The position numbers and the translations under genes are program-made. From Parahoeflea halophila (lineage in GTDB: Bacteria > Pseudomonadota > Alphaproteobacteria > Rhizobiales > Rhizobiaceae), in contig NZ_OCPC01000006.1 of NCBI RefSeq assembly GCF_900220985.1, forward strand, positions 290,201-354,200: a stretch of 64,000 bases of DNA. The letters run 5' to 3'. The notes under the pieces were generated by a model. It made no database searches and had not been told where the DNA came from. It saw nothing but the letters and a program-made list of their open reading frames with translations. Below are positions 33,701 to 42,254 of the stretch, piece after piece (position 1 is the stretch's first letter; every line of letters starts with the position of its first letter).

Positions 33701-34845
33701 GCGGCCCGCTCCGAAAGCAGCGCCCGCGAGACGATCAGCCGCATGATCTCGTTGGTGCCCTCAAGGATCTGATGCACCCTGAGATCGCGCACGATCTTCT
33801 CGACACCGTAATCGGCCAGATAGCCATAGCCGCCATGCAGTTGCAGCGCGTCGTTGGCCACCTTGAACGCCGTGTCGGTGACGAACCGCTTGGCCATGGC
33901 GCAATATTTGGTCGCGTCCGGCGTCTTGCGGTCGAGCTTGTTCGCTGCCTGGCGCAGGAAGATGCGCGCCGCCTGCATTTCGGTTTCCATGTCGGCGAGC
34001 CGGAACTGCAGCGCCTGAAACTGGTCGATGGTTTTGCCGAAAGCCTGGCGTTCGCCCATATAAACAAGTGTCTTGTCGAGCGCCGACTGCGCGCCGCCAA
34101 GCGCCGAGGCCGCGATGTTGAGCCGCCCGCCGTCCAGCCCGCTCATCGCGTAGCGGAACCCCGCGCCCTCTTCGCCGAGCAGGTTTTCCGCCGGGATCAC
34201 GCAATCATCGAACTGCACCTGCGAGGTCGGCTGCGATCGCCAGCCCATCTTGTCCTCCGGCGCACCGAAGGACAGCCCCGGCGTGCCGGTCTCGACGACC
34301 ACCGCAGATATCCCTTTTGGCCCGTCGGCACCGGTCCGTGTCATCACCAGATAGAGATCGGAAAATCCGCCACCGGAGATGAACGCCTTGGTGCCATTGA
34401 GCTTGTAGCCGTCATTGGTCCGGTCCGCCCGGGTCCTGAGTGCCGAAGCGTCAGAGCCGGAACCGGGTTCGGTCAGGCAATAAGACGCGATCTTGCGCAT
34501 GCTGATGAGATCGGGCAGCAGCCGCTCCTTCATCTCCTGCGAGCCGTAGGACGAGATCATCCAGGTGCACATGTTGTGGATCGACAGGAATGAGGCCACC
34601 GACGGACAGGCCATCGACAGGGCCTCGAACACCAATGTGGCGTCGAGCCGGGTCAGCCCCGACCCTCCGTCTTCTTCCGGCACATAGATCGCAGCCAGCC
34701 CGAGGGCTGCCGCTTCCTCCAGCACTTCGCGCGGGATCGCCTCTTCCTTCTCCCATTTGGCCGCGAACGGCGCAATCTTTTCGGCACCAAACTCCCGCGC
34801 CATGTCAAAGATCGCCTGCTGTTCTTCGTTCAGCTCAAAGTCCAT
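33697..34845 (-). CDS. Acyl-CoA dehydrogenase, probably isobutyryl-CoA dehydrogenase
   Basis: A 382-residue ACAD. It has CLTEPGSGSDASALRTRA (FAD/substrate segment), KMGWRSQPTSQVQFDDC, an RQAFGKTIDQFQALQFRLADM segment, and the C-terminal LHGGYGYLADYGVEKIVRDLRVHQILEGTNEIMR. The N terminus with SMACPSVASFLSIHNMCTWMI resembles the isobutyryl-CoA dehydrogenase branch (ACAD8). Its position between mmsA and the hydroxyisobutyryl-CoA hydrolase gene supports oxidation of isobutyryl-CoA to methacrylyl-CoA. Confidence 0.9.
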   Translation of the reverse strand: MDFELNEEQQAIFDMAREFGAEKIAPFAAKWEKEEAIPREVLEEAAALGLAAIYVPEEDGGSGLTRLDATLVFEALSMACPSVASFLSIHNMCTWMISSYGSQEMKERLLPDLISMRKIASYCLTEPGSGSDASALRTRADRTNDGYKLNGTKAFISGGGFSDLYLVMTRTGADGPKGISAVVVETGTPGLSFGAPEDKMGWRSQPTSQVQFDDCVIPAENLLGEEGAGFRYAMSGLDGGRLNIAASALGGAQSALDKTLVYMGERQAFGKTIDQFQALQFRLADMETEMQAARIFLRQAANKLDRKTPDATKYCAMAKRFVTDTAFKVANDALQLHGGYGYLADYGVEKIVRDLRVHQILEGTNEIMRLIVSRALLSERAA

Positions 34846-34889
34846 GCCGTTTCCGCCTCCTTATCCGGGAAATGCCTGCCGCTCGTTCC

Positions 34890-36389
34890 TCAGCCCATGG
34901 TCGGGATGGAGAATTCCGCCCCTTCCTTGATACCGGAAGGCCAGCGCGCGGTCACCGTCTTGGTGCGGGTGTAGAAGCGGAAAGCATCCGGACCGTGCTG
35001 GTTGAGATCGCCGAAGCCGGATTTCTTCCAGCCGCCGAACGTGTGGTAGGCCAGCGGCACCGGGATCGGCACATTGACGCCAACCATGCCGATATTGATC
35101 CGGCTGACGAAATCACGCGCGGTGTCGCCATCGCGTGTGTAGATTGCGGTGCCGTTGCCGTATTCGTGCTCCATCGGATAGCGCAAGGCTTCCGCATAGG
35201 TTGGCGCCCGAACCACGGAGAGCACCGGACCGAAGATTTCCTGGGTGTAGATGTCCATGTCGCGAGTGACATTGTCGAACAGGCAGCCGCCGACGAAGTA
35301 GCCGTTTTCATAGCCCTGCATCGAGAAATTGCGGCCATCGACCACGAGCTTGGCGCCCTGCTCGACGCCGGAATTGACGAGCCCCAGCACCCGGTCCCGT
35401 GCCTCACGCGTGACCAGCGGACCGAAATCCACGTCATCGCCATCGGTATAGGGCCCGATCTTCAGCGCCTCGACGCGGGGCGCCAGCTTCTCGATCAATA
35501 GATCTGCGGTCTTCTCACCGACCGGCACGGCCACCGAGATTGCCATGCAGCGTTCGCCCGCCGCCCCGTAACCGGCACCGACCAGCGCATCGACGGCCTG
35601 GTCCATGTCGGCATCGGGCATGATGATCATGTGGTTCTTTGCGCCGCCGAAACACTGTACCCGCTTGCCGTTGGCGCAACCCCGGCTGTAGATGTATTCG
35701 GCGATCGGGGTCGAGCCGACGAAGCCGATGGCCGTGATCTCGGGATGATCGAGGATGGCATCGACCGCGCCCTTGTCGCCGTTGACGACATTGAGAATGC
35801 CGTCCGGCGCACCGGCTTCACTCATCAGTTCGGCCAGCATCAGCGGCACCGAAGGATCACGCTCGGATGGTTTGAGAATGAAGGCGTTGCCGGCCGCAAT
35901 TGCCGGGCAGAACTTCCACATCGGGATCATCGCCGGAAAATTGAACGGCGTAATGCCGGCCACCACGCCGAGCGGCTGGCGCAGCGAATACATGTCGATG
36001 CCTGGGCCTGCGCCCTCGGTGAATTCACCCTTGAGCAGATGCGGCGCGCCGAAGCAGAATTCAGCCACTTCGAGGCCGCGAATGATGTCACCCTTGGCGT
36101 CGGGAATGGTTTTGCCGTGTTCGCGCGACAGCGCCTCGGCAAGCTTGTCCATATCCCGGTGCAGAAGTTCGACGAACTTCATCAGCACCCGGGCGCGCTT
36201 CTGCGGGTTGGTTGCAGCCCAGCCGACCTGGGCCTTGGCGGCAACCGTCACGGCTTCTGCCAGTTCCTCGTTCGAGGCCAGCGGCACCCTGGCCTGAACT
36301 TCGCCGGTAGCCGGGTTCATGACGTCGGCAAAACGTCCCGATTTGCCCTTGACGTGCTCGCCGCCGATGAAATGAGTGAGTTCCTGCAT
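34890..36389 (-). CDS. mmsA: CoA-acylating methylmalonate-semialdehyde dehydrogenase
   Basis: A 499-residue aldehyde dehydrogenase of the MmsA type. Catalytic Cys281 lies in GYGAAGERCMAISVAV. Other family marks are GVVAGITPFNFPAMIPMW, the NAD loop FVGSTPIAEYIY, and CFGGAKNHMIIMPDADMDQA, which is typical of MmsA rather than other ALDHs. It converts methylmalonate semialdehyde to propionyl-CoA, the last step of valine breakdown. The ATG has GGAGG 7 bases upstream. It is the first gene of the leftward operon. Confidence 0.94.
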   Translation of the reverse strand: MQELTHFIGGEHVKGKSGRFADVMNPATGEVQARVPLASNEELAEAVTVAAKAQVGWAATNPQKRARVLMKFVELLHRDMDKLAEALSREHGKTIPDAKGDIIRGLEVAEFCFGAPHLLKGEFTEGAGPGIDMYSLRQPLGVVAGITPFNFPAMIPMWKFCPAIAAGNAFILKPSERDPSVPLMLAELMSEAGAPDGILNVVNGDKGAVDAILDHPEITAIGFVGSTPIAEYIYSRGCANGKRVQCFGGAKNHMIIMPDADMDQAVDALVGAGYGAAGERCMAISVAVPVGEKTADLLIEKLAPRVEALKIGPYTDGDDVDFGPLVTREARDRVLGLVNSGVEQGAKLVVDGRNFSMQGYENGYFVGGCLFDNVTRDMDIYTQEIFGPVLSVVRAPTYAEALRYPMEHEYGNGTAIYTRDGDTARDFVSRINIGMVGVNVPIPVPLAYHTFGGWKKSGFGDLNQHGPDAFRFYTRTKTVTARWPSGIKEGAEFSIPTMG

Positions 36390-36502
36390 GGTCCTGCCTC
36401 CGGGATGGTTGCGTTGACCCCACTGTGCGCTAACCGATCTTGATGTTCAATCTGCCTGAACGCTCAACCGATGTGCGCGAACTGTAGCCTTCAAGGCGGC
36501 AG

Positions 36503-37279
36503 TCACGATGCGCTCAGGCCGCCATCGACCTGCAGGGTCTGACCGGTGACGAAACTCGAGGCGGGGTCGGCAAGGTAAATCAAGCCGTTGATCACCTCGT
36601 CGACTTCCGCCAGCCGCCGCATCGGGATGGCCTGCACCAGCGAGGCTTCGGCGGCATCGCGGTTGTCGCCGGCCTTGTCGAGAAAATCCGTCGCCATCGG
36701 TGTCCGCGCAAAGGACGGGCACAGGGCGTTGACCCGCACCCCGCGCCGGGCATATTCGATCGCCGCTGACCTGGTCAGCCCCACCACGCCGTGTTTGGCC
36801 GCTGCGTAGATCGACAGCATCGGCGCCGCCACAACACCGGCCACCGAGGCGACATTGACGATCGCCCCACTCTCCCCGGTCTCGCGAAACCGTTGTTCCA
36901 TCACCGGCAATTGCGCCCGCATGGCGTAGAACACGCCCATAAGATCCACCTCAATGATCTTTTTGGCCACATCGACCGGCGTTTTCGGCAAGGGCATCAT
37001 GTCATGCGCGATACCGGCATTGTTGACGGCGATGTCGAGCCGTCCGAATGTGGACAAGGCTTGCTCCACAAGCCGTTCGGAGACGGCTGGATCGGACACG
37101 TCCCCACTCAGCATGGCCGTGTTTCCGCCGAGCTCTTCAGTCAGCGCCTCCAGACGGTCGGCGCCGAGATCACTCAAGACCACACTGGCGCCGGCCTTGG
37201 AAAAATACCGAGCTGCGGCTGCGCCAAAACCTCCGGTCGCCCCGGTAAGAAGAACCACCCGTCCTTTAAAATCCGCCAT
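36503..37279 (-). CDS. SDR family oxidoreductase
   Basis: A 258-residue classical short-chain dehydrogenase. The nucleotide motif is TGATGGFGAAAARYF, the structural motif NNAG, and the catalytic YAAAK follows Ser in NVASVAGVVAAPMLSIYAAAK. A C-terminal ADPASSFVTGQTLQVDGG closes the fold. It lies 2 bases after the phosphotransferase gene in a leftward three-gene unit (SDR, kinase-like, SDR). In the levulinate (lva) pathway an SDR-type enzyme reduces the 4-keto group before phosphorylation; this gene or the other SDR could do the same. Confidence 0.88.
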   Translation of the reverse strand: MADFKGRVVLLTGATGGFGAAAARYFSKAGASVVLSDLGADRLEALTEELGGNTAMLSGDVSDPAVSERLVEQALSTFGRLDIAVNNAGIAHDMMPLPKTPVDVAKKIIEVDLMGVFYAMRAQLPVMEQRFRETGESGAIVNVASVAGVVAAPMLSIYAAAKHGVVGLTRSAAIEYARRGVRVNALCPSFARTPMATDFLDKAGDNRDAAEASLVQAIPMRRLAEVDEVINGLIYLADPASSFVTGQTLQVDGGLSAS

Positions 37280-37281
37280 CT

Positions 37282-38307
37282 CTATGCCTTTCCCGACATG
37301 ATGCTGTTGGCCATTGATGCCAGTTGCGGCACAGCCTTGCCGATTTCATGGGCGCGCTCGGGATTGGAGGCGTTGCCATCGATCGCACGCTTGTAAACCC
37401 CCTGCAGGATCGCTGCGAGACGGAAGAAGGAGAATGACAGGCAGAAGGTCCAGTTGTTGACGGCAATACCGCTGCGTTCGGAATAGCGCGCCACATAGTC
37501 GGCCTCGCTCGGTATTCCAAGTTCCTCGCGGTCGAGGCCACCCAACCCGCGAAAGCCGCTCTTGTGCGGAAGCCGCCACTGCATGCACTGGTAGGAAAGA
37601 TCTGCCAGCGGATGACCCAGTGTCGACAGTTCCCAATCGATCAGTGCCCGCACTTCTTCGCCGTGGGGTGCAAAGATCATGTTGTCGAGCCGGTAGTCGC
37701 CATGCACCACCGAGACCAGTCCGTCGTCATCGGGCAGATTGTCCCAGAGCCACTCCATCAGTCGCTCCATATCCGGCAGTTCTTCGGTTTTCGAGGCGAT
37801 GTATTGCTCGCTCCAGCGCCGGATCTGGCGGGCAAAGTAATTTCCCGAGCGGCCGAAATCGGCCAGTCCGGCAGCTTCCGGATCGACACTGTGAAGCCGT
37901 GCCAGCACATCGTTCATGCCGTCATAGATCGCGGCGCGCTCCTGCTTGTTGACCTCAGGAAGGGCCGGGTCCCAGAAGATCCGGCCTTCGATGAGTTCCA
38001 TGACGAAATACATCCGGCCGATCGCACTGTCTTCGCCCGACAATCCGTAGACCTTGGGCACCGGAACATTGTTTTTGGCAAGCGCCTTCATCACCCGGTA
38101 TTCGCGGTCAACCTGGTGCGCGGATTTCAACAGGGTTCCGGGTGGCTTGGCCCGCAGCACGTACTTGCCGCTGTCGGCCTCCACCCGGTAGGTCGGGTTG
38201 GACTGGCCGGTGTTGAACTTTTCCACCGCGTGCAACCCGGAAAAGCCGGGCACAAGTTCGTGCAGCTCATCGGCCAGGGCGTCCATGTCGAAAGGTTGGT
38301 CTTCCAT
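37282..38307 (-). CDS. Aminoglycoside-phosphotransferase-fold kinase, ACAD10/11 N-domain or LvaA-like
   Basis: A 341-residue APH-fold kinase. FNTGQSNPTYRVE starts the nucleotide-binding lobe, LRAKPPGTLLKSAHQVDREY follows, the catalytic loop is HGDYRLDN (202-209), and the metal Asp lies in IDWELSTLGHPLADL (223-237). These stretches match the kinase half of human ACAD11/ACAD10 almost word for word. In the Pseudomonas lva pathway the related LvaA phosphorylates the hydroxyl of 4-hydroxyvaleryl-CoA. The matching dehydrogenase half is encoded divergently 1.7 kb away. I chose the ATG with AAGG upstream; another in-frame ATG lies 9 bases earlier. Confidence 0.87.
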   Translation of the reverse strand: MEDQPFDMDALADELHELVPGFSGLHAVEKFNTGQSNPTYRVEADSGKYVLRAKPPGTLLKSAHQVDREYRVMKALAKNNVPVPKVYGLSGEDSAIGRMYFVMELIEGRIFWDPALPEVNKQERAAIYDGMNDVLARLHSVDPEAAGLADFGRSGNYFARQIRRWSEQYIASKTEELPDMERLMEWLWDNLPDDDGLVSVVHGDYRLDNMIFAPHGEEVRALIDWELSTLGHPLADLSYQCMQWRLPHKSGFRGLGGLDREELGIPSEADYVARYSERSGIAVNNWTFCLSFSFFRLAAILQGVYKRAIDGNASNPERAHEIGKAVPQLASMANSIMSGKA

Positions 38308-38308
38308 G

Positions 38309-39142
38309 TCAGGCATCCTTGAACAGGCGGATATCGTGCTGCACCGACAGCCCGCCATCAATGGGGAGAATGGCGCCGGTGATATAGGATCCGGCACGGC
38401 TGCAGAGATAGAGCGTGGCGCCCGCCACGTCGTCCGGCGCGCCGATACGGCCGAGCGGCACCCCGGCGCCGACCCTCTCCACCTGTTCGTCCTTCGCCGT
38501 GGCAAAGGCCGTCATGCGGCTCTGGAAGGGGCCAGGCGCAAACGCGTTGACAGTAATCCGCCTTGACGCCAGTTCCTCCGCCAGGATGCGTGTCAGGTGA
38601 TGCACCGCAGCCTTCGAGGCCGAATAGGAATAGGCACCGTCAGCCGCCGGCTGGGTTCCCATCACCGAACCGAGATTGATGATCCGCGCCGGATCGGCGT
38701 CGCTCGCCGCCTTGAGCAGCAACGGCGTCAGGTCGCGGGTCAGCGTAAACAGCCCGGCCACATTGACAGACATTACCTTCGACCAGGCCGCGTGCGGAAA
38801 CTCCTCGTAAGGTGCTCCCCACGAGACGCCGGCATTGTTGACCAGGATGTGCAGCTTGTCGATGCGCGCCTGCACCTCCTGCACCAGCGCGACGACACCG
38901 TCGGCGGTGCCCACGTCTCCTGCAAATCCCTCGGCTTTTCCCGGCGCGCTGAGCGCGTTGATTTCCTCTGCCACGCGGACGCAATCCTCGCCCTTGCGCG
39001 ATGCGATCAGCACTCGCGCACCCGCCTGGACCAGGGCCGTGGCGATCATCCGGCCAATGCCCGTCGCGCCGCCGGTGACCAGCGCCGTTTTTCCGCTCAC
39101 GCCGAAAAGACTGCCCAGATAGCCGTCGCTCAGTTCACTCAT
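38309..39142 (-). CDS. SDR family oxidoreductase
   Basis: A 277-residue classical SDR: TGGATGIGRMIATAL nucleotide motif, NNAGVSWGAPYEEFP, catalytic YSASK after NLGSVMGTQPAADGAYS, and YLCSRAGSYITGAILPIDGG. The start chosen has GGGGAGGA just upstream; an Arg-rich open stretch of 14 codons before it is not coding-like. It is the promoter-proximal gene of the leftward unit opposite the TetR gene, and its stop is one base from the kinase start. Reduction of a keto-acyl-CoA or oxidation of a hydroxyacyl-CoA are both possible. Confidence 0.88.
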   Translation of the reverse strand: MSELSDGYLGSLFGVSGKTALVTGGATGIGRMIATALVQAGARVLIASRKGEDCVRVAEEINALSAPGKAEGFAGDVGTADGVVALVQEVQARIDKLHILVNNAGVSWGAPYEEFPHAAWSKVMSVNVAGLFTLTRDLTPLLLKAASDADPARIINLGSVMGTQPAADGAYSYSASKAAVHHLTRILAEELASRRITVNAFAPGPFQSRMTAFATAKDEQVERVGAGVPLGRIGAPDDVAGATLYLCSRAGSYITGAILPIDGGLSVQHDIRLFKDA

Positions 39143-39219
39143 GTAAATCCTCCCCGCTGCGTTCAAGCGTCTCCGCCACCGCACCGTTCCCTGACAATAA
39201 CGCTGTCTCGATAATTGAC

Positions 39220-39239
39220 AACATACTCGATAGTATGTT
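39220..39239. promoter_or_regulatory. Candidate TetR operator, 8-base perfect inverted repeat
   Basis: AACATACT and AGTATGTT form perfect 8-base arms around CGAT. It is the clearest palindrome in the 187-base gap between the SDR gene and the TetR-family gene, lying about 90 bases from the tetR start and 80 bases from the SDR start. Size and symmetry fit a TetR-family operator that could control both directions. Confidence 0.6.
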
Positions 39240-39329
39240 CAACTCTTGGCCAACTGCAAGACGGAATGGCAAGAAACTTCAACTCAGTCTTCCGGGCATC
39301 CACACGTCTGAACAGGGGCAAGCCGAAAG

Positions 39330-39989
39330 ATGGCGACCGCCGCGCGATCGACCAAGTACCGTCGCCAAAGCGATACCGAGTTGTCCCGCATGGAAATCAT
39401 GGAGGGCGCAGCCCTTTGCTTTGAATCCCGTGGCTATGCCGCGACCAGCCTGGATGAAGTCGCCGCCCGCATCTCCTCGACCAAGGGCCGGATTTACCAC
39501 CACTATGCCTCCAAGGCCGAGCTGTTCCTCGATGTCTACCGCACCGGAATGATGATGAACTTTCAAGCCATCGAACCGCTGCTTGAGCATGACATGCCGC
39601 CTGTCGAGCGGCTCAAAGCAGTGCTTGGGGCACATGTGCGCTGTGTCATCCGGACCAAGGCTTTCCAGAACGTCGTCATTCAGGGCGTCGACATGCTCCG
39701 GCATGGTACAATGCCCGCCAACGAACACGCCGAACTGGCGCAGTTGGCAGAGTTGCGTGACGCCTATTCGGAGCATTTCAGCAAGCTGCTCGAGGACGCC
39801 AGGGCCGCAGGTGCGATCGACTACAGCAGGATCAAGATCGCGCTCAATTCGCTCTTCATGTGCATAAACGGACCCATTGTCTGGTTCACCCCGCGTGAAG
39901 GCCAGGCCGAACACGATATCGAAGCGGTCGCGGACGAGTGTGTGCTCTATGCGATGCGGCTTCTTGGCTACAGCGGTGAGATGCCCTGA
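39330..39989 (+). CDS. TetR/AcrR family transcriptional regulator
   Basis: A 219-residue TetR-family repressor. The N-terminal helix-turn-helix reads EGAALCFESRGYAATSLDEVAARISSTKGRIYHHYASKAELF, with RIYHHYASK as the recognition helix. The remaining ligand domain is helical. It lies between the two arms of the hydroxyacyl-CoA cluster and is probably the first gene of the rightward arm, 39 bases before the dehydrogenase. Acyl-CoA ligands are common for regulators in this setting; the ligand here is unknown. Confidence 0.9.
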   Translation: MATAARSTKYRRQSDTELSRMEIMEGAALCFESRGYAATSLDEVAARISSTKGRIYHHYASKAELFLDVYRTGMMMNFQAIEPLLEHDMPPVERLKAVLGAHVRCVIRTKAFQNVVIQGVDMLRHGTMPANEHAELAQLAELRDAYSEHFSKLLEDARAAGAIDYSRIKIALNSLFMCINGPIVWFTPREGQAEHDIEAVADECVLYAMRLLGYSGEMP

Positions 39990-40028
39990 ACAGCATCTGC
40001 ACGCACACACAGTTGGAGGAGAATTTTC

Positions 40029-41273
40029 ATGACACAGGCAAAGCCGATGGATCTCGGCATCACCAAGCATCTCGAACCCATACTCGAGGCCGTGCGCGAC
40101 ATGGTTCGCAACGAAATCATGCCGCTGGACGAGGAATTCCTCGCAGCCGTCGGCTCGGAGGGTGACCGCTGGAGCTACACCGCCCGCCAGACCGAAATTA
40201 TCGAAGGTCTCAAGGCCAAGGCCAAGTCGCGCGGCTTGTGGAACCTGTGGCACACCCAGGCCAAAGACGGGCTGACCACGGTCGAATACGCCTATCTCGC
40301 CGAGGAAATGGGCAAGGCCCATCTCGGTGCCGAGACCTTCAACTGCTCGGCACCCGATACCGGCAACATGGAAGTGCTCGACCGCTACTCAACGGCTGAA
40401 CACAAGAAACAATGGCTCGAGCCGCTGTTGAACGGCGAAATCCGCTCAGCCTATCTGATGACCGAGCCCGATGTCGCCTCGTCCGACGCCACGAATGTCT
40501 CGATGTCCTGTGTGCGCGATGGTGACGAATATGTGCTCAACGGCGAGAAATGGTGGGCATCGGGTGCCGGCGATCCGCGCTGCAAGATCTACATCGTCAT
40601 GGTCCGTACCGGCGGTGACGACACGAAGAAACATGCCCGCCATTCGATGATCCTGGTTCCCGCCGACACCGCCGGCATCGAGAAGATCCGGCCGATGCAG
40701 GTCTACACCCAGGATGACGCGCCGCACGGGCATCTGCATCTTCGCTTCACCGATGTACGGGTGCCGGCCAGCAATCTGCTAGTGGGCGAAGGCAAGGGCT
40801 TCGAGATTGCCCAGGGCAGGCTTGGGCCGGGCCGCATCCACCATTGCATGCGCGCCATCGGCCAGGCGGAAATGGCGCTCGAACTGATGTGCAAGCGCTC
40901 GCTCGAACGCGAGGCCTTTGGCAAGAAGATCGCCCAGCTCGGCGCCAATTACGACATCATCGCCGAATGCCGCATGGAGATCGAACAGGCCCGGCTTCTG
41001 TGCCTGAAGGCGGCCTGGATGATGGATCAGGGTGATGGCCGTGCCGCCGCCCCCTGGATCAGCCAGATCAAGGTGATAGCCCCCCGCGTGGCGTTGAAGG
41101 TGACCGACGAGGCGGTGCAGATGTTTGGCGCCCAGGGCATTTCCCAGGACACGCCGCTTGCCCGCAGCTGGACCCATTTGCGCACGCTCCGCCTCGCCGA
41201 TGGCCCGGACGCCGTCCACCGCCGCCAGGTCGCGCGCAACGAGCTCAAACGCTACACCCAGGAAAAGGTGTGA
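40029..41273 (+). CDS. Acyl-CoA dehydrogenase family protein, ACAD10/11 C-domain or LvaC-like
   Basis: A 414-residue ACAD. Several stretches match the dehydrogenase half of ACAD11: FNCSAPDTGNMEVLDRY, TEPDVASSDATN, GEKWWASGAGDPRCKI, RLGPGRIHHCMRAIGQAEMA and RLADGPDAVHR. In mammals ACAD10/11 eliminate phosphate from 4-phosphoacyl-CoA, and in Pseudomonas LvaC does the same in levulinate use. The partner kinase gene lies in the divergent operon. An AGGAG ribosome site precedes the ATG. A simple acyl-CoA dehydrogenase role is less likely given the kinase partner but not excluded. Confidence 0.88.
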   Translation: MTQAKPMDLGITKHLEPILEAVRDMVRNEIMPLDEEFLAAVGSEGDRWSYTARQTEIIEGLKAKAKSRGLWNLWHTQAKDGLTTVEYAYLAEEMGKAHLGAETFNCSAPDTGNMEVLDRYSTAEHKKQWLEPLLNGEIRSAYLMTEPDVASSDATNVSMSCVRDGDEYVLNGEKWWASGAGDPRCKIYIVMVRTGGDDTKKHARHSMILVPADTAGIEKIRPMQVYTQDDAPHGHLHLRFTDVRVPASNLLVGEGKGFEIAQGRLGPGRIHHCMRAIGQAEMALELMCKRSLEREAFGKKIAQLGANYDIIAECRMEIEQARLLCLKAAWMMDQGDGRAAAPWISQIKVIAPRVALKVTDEAVQMFGAQGISQDTPLARSWTHLRTLRLADGPDAVHRRQVARNELKRYTQEKV

Positions 41274-41279
41274 CCAGCC

Positions 41280-42245
41280 ATGAAAGCGATCGTCTGCCCC
41301 GAATACGGCCCGCTCACCAATCTCGAGTTCCGCGACATGCCGGACCCGGCGCCCGGTCCCGACGAGATCGTGCTCCGCTCCGAGGCCATCGGCCTGAACT
41401 ACCCCGACGGGCTGCTGGTTCAGGGGCTTTACCAGATGAAGCCCGAGACGCCATTTGTCCCGGGCATGGAAGCAGGTGGCATCGTCGAGGCGGTGGGCAC
41501 CGATGTCAGCCACCTCAAGCCCGGCGACCGCGCGGTGGTTTTGCTCAACAATGGTGCCTATGCCGAGAAGGTGCTGGCGCCGGCCAACCGGGCGTTTCCG
41601 ATTCCCGACAGCATGGGCTTCGCAGATGCCTGTGCGCTGATGTGCGCCTGGGGTACCTCGCATCATGCGCTCAAGCAGCGCGCGGAACTGAAGCCAGGCG
41701 AAACCCTTCTGGTTCTCGGTGCCGCAGGCTCCACCGGCCTGGCCGCCATCTCCATCGGCAAGGCCATGGGTGCGCGAGTCATCGCGGTGGCGTCGAGCGA
41801 GGAAAAGCAGCAGGCCTGCCTCGAGGCGGGGGCGGACATCGCCCTGCCCTATGACGGTTTGCGCGAGGCGCTCAAACAGCATGCGCCGGGCGGCGTCGAC
41901 GTCGCTTTCGATCCCGTCGGCGGTGCCGCCTTTGACGTCGCCGCACGCGCCATGGCCCGCAACGGGCGCTTGCTGGTGATTGGCTTTGCCTCGGGCGAAA
42001 TCCCCAAGCTGCCGGTCAATCTGGTGCTGCTCAAGGAATATGCGCTGGTCGGCGTTTTCTGGGGCGCCTTCGTCGCCAGGGAGCCGGAGGTCTATGCCGC
42101 CAACAACCGCGAATTGTTTAACTGGCATGCGCAGGGCCGCATCAAGACGAGGATCGACGAGCAGCGCCCGCTTGCCGAGGCCGCATCGGCGCTGCAGCGC
42201 ATCCTCGACCGTGGCGCCATCGGCAAGACCATCCTGTCACCGTAA
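41280..42245 (+). CDS. NADPH:quinone oxidoreductase family protein (MDR superfamily)
   Basis: A 321-residue zinc-free medium-chain reductase of the zeta-crystallin/QOR type. It shows IGLNYPDGLLVQGLY, PGMEAGGIVEAVG, and the nucleotide motif LVLGAAGSTGLAAISIGKAMGA. No structural-zinc cysteine cluster is visible. It follows the ACAD gene by 6 bases in the TetR-linked operon. A role in reducing an enoyl-CoA or enone intermediate is plausible. Confidence 0.87.
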   Translation: MKAIVCPEYGPLTNLEFRDMPDPAPGPDEIVLRSEAIGLNYPDGLLVQGLYQMKPETPFVPGMEAGGIVEAVGTDVSHLKPGDRAVVLLNNGAYAEKVLAPANRAFPIPDSMGFADACALMCAWGTSHHALKQRAELKPGETLLVLGAAGSTGLAAISIGKAMGARVIAVASSEEKQQACLEAGADIALPYDGLREALKQHAPGGVDVAFDPVGGAAFDVAARAMARNGRLLVIGFASGEIPKLPVNLVLLKEYALVGVFWGAFVAREPEVYAANNRELFNWHAQGRIKTRIDEQRPLAEAASALQRILDRGAIGKTILSP

Positions 42246-42254
42246 GGATTTCCC

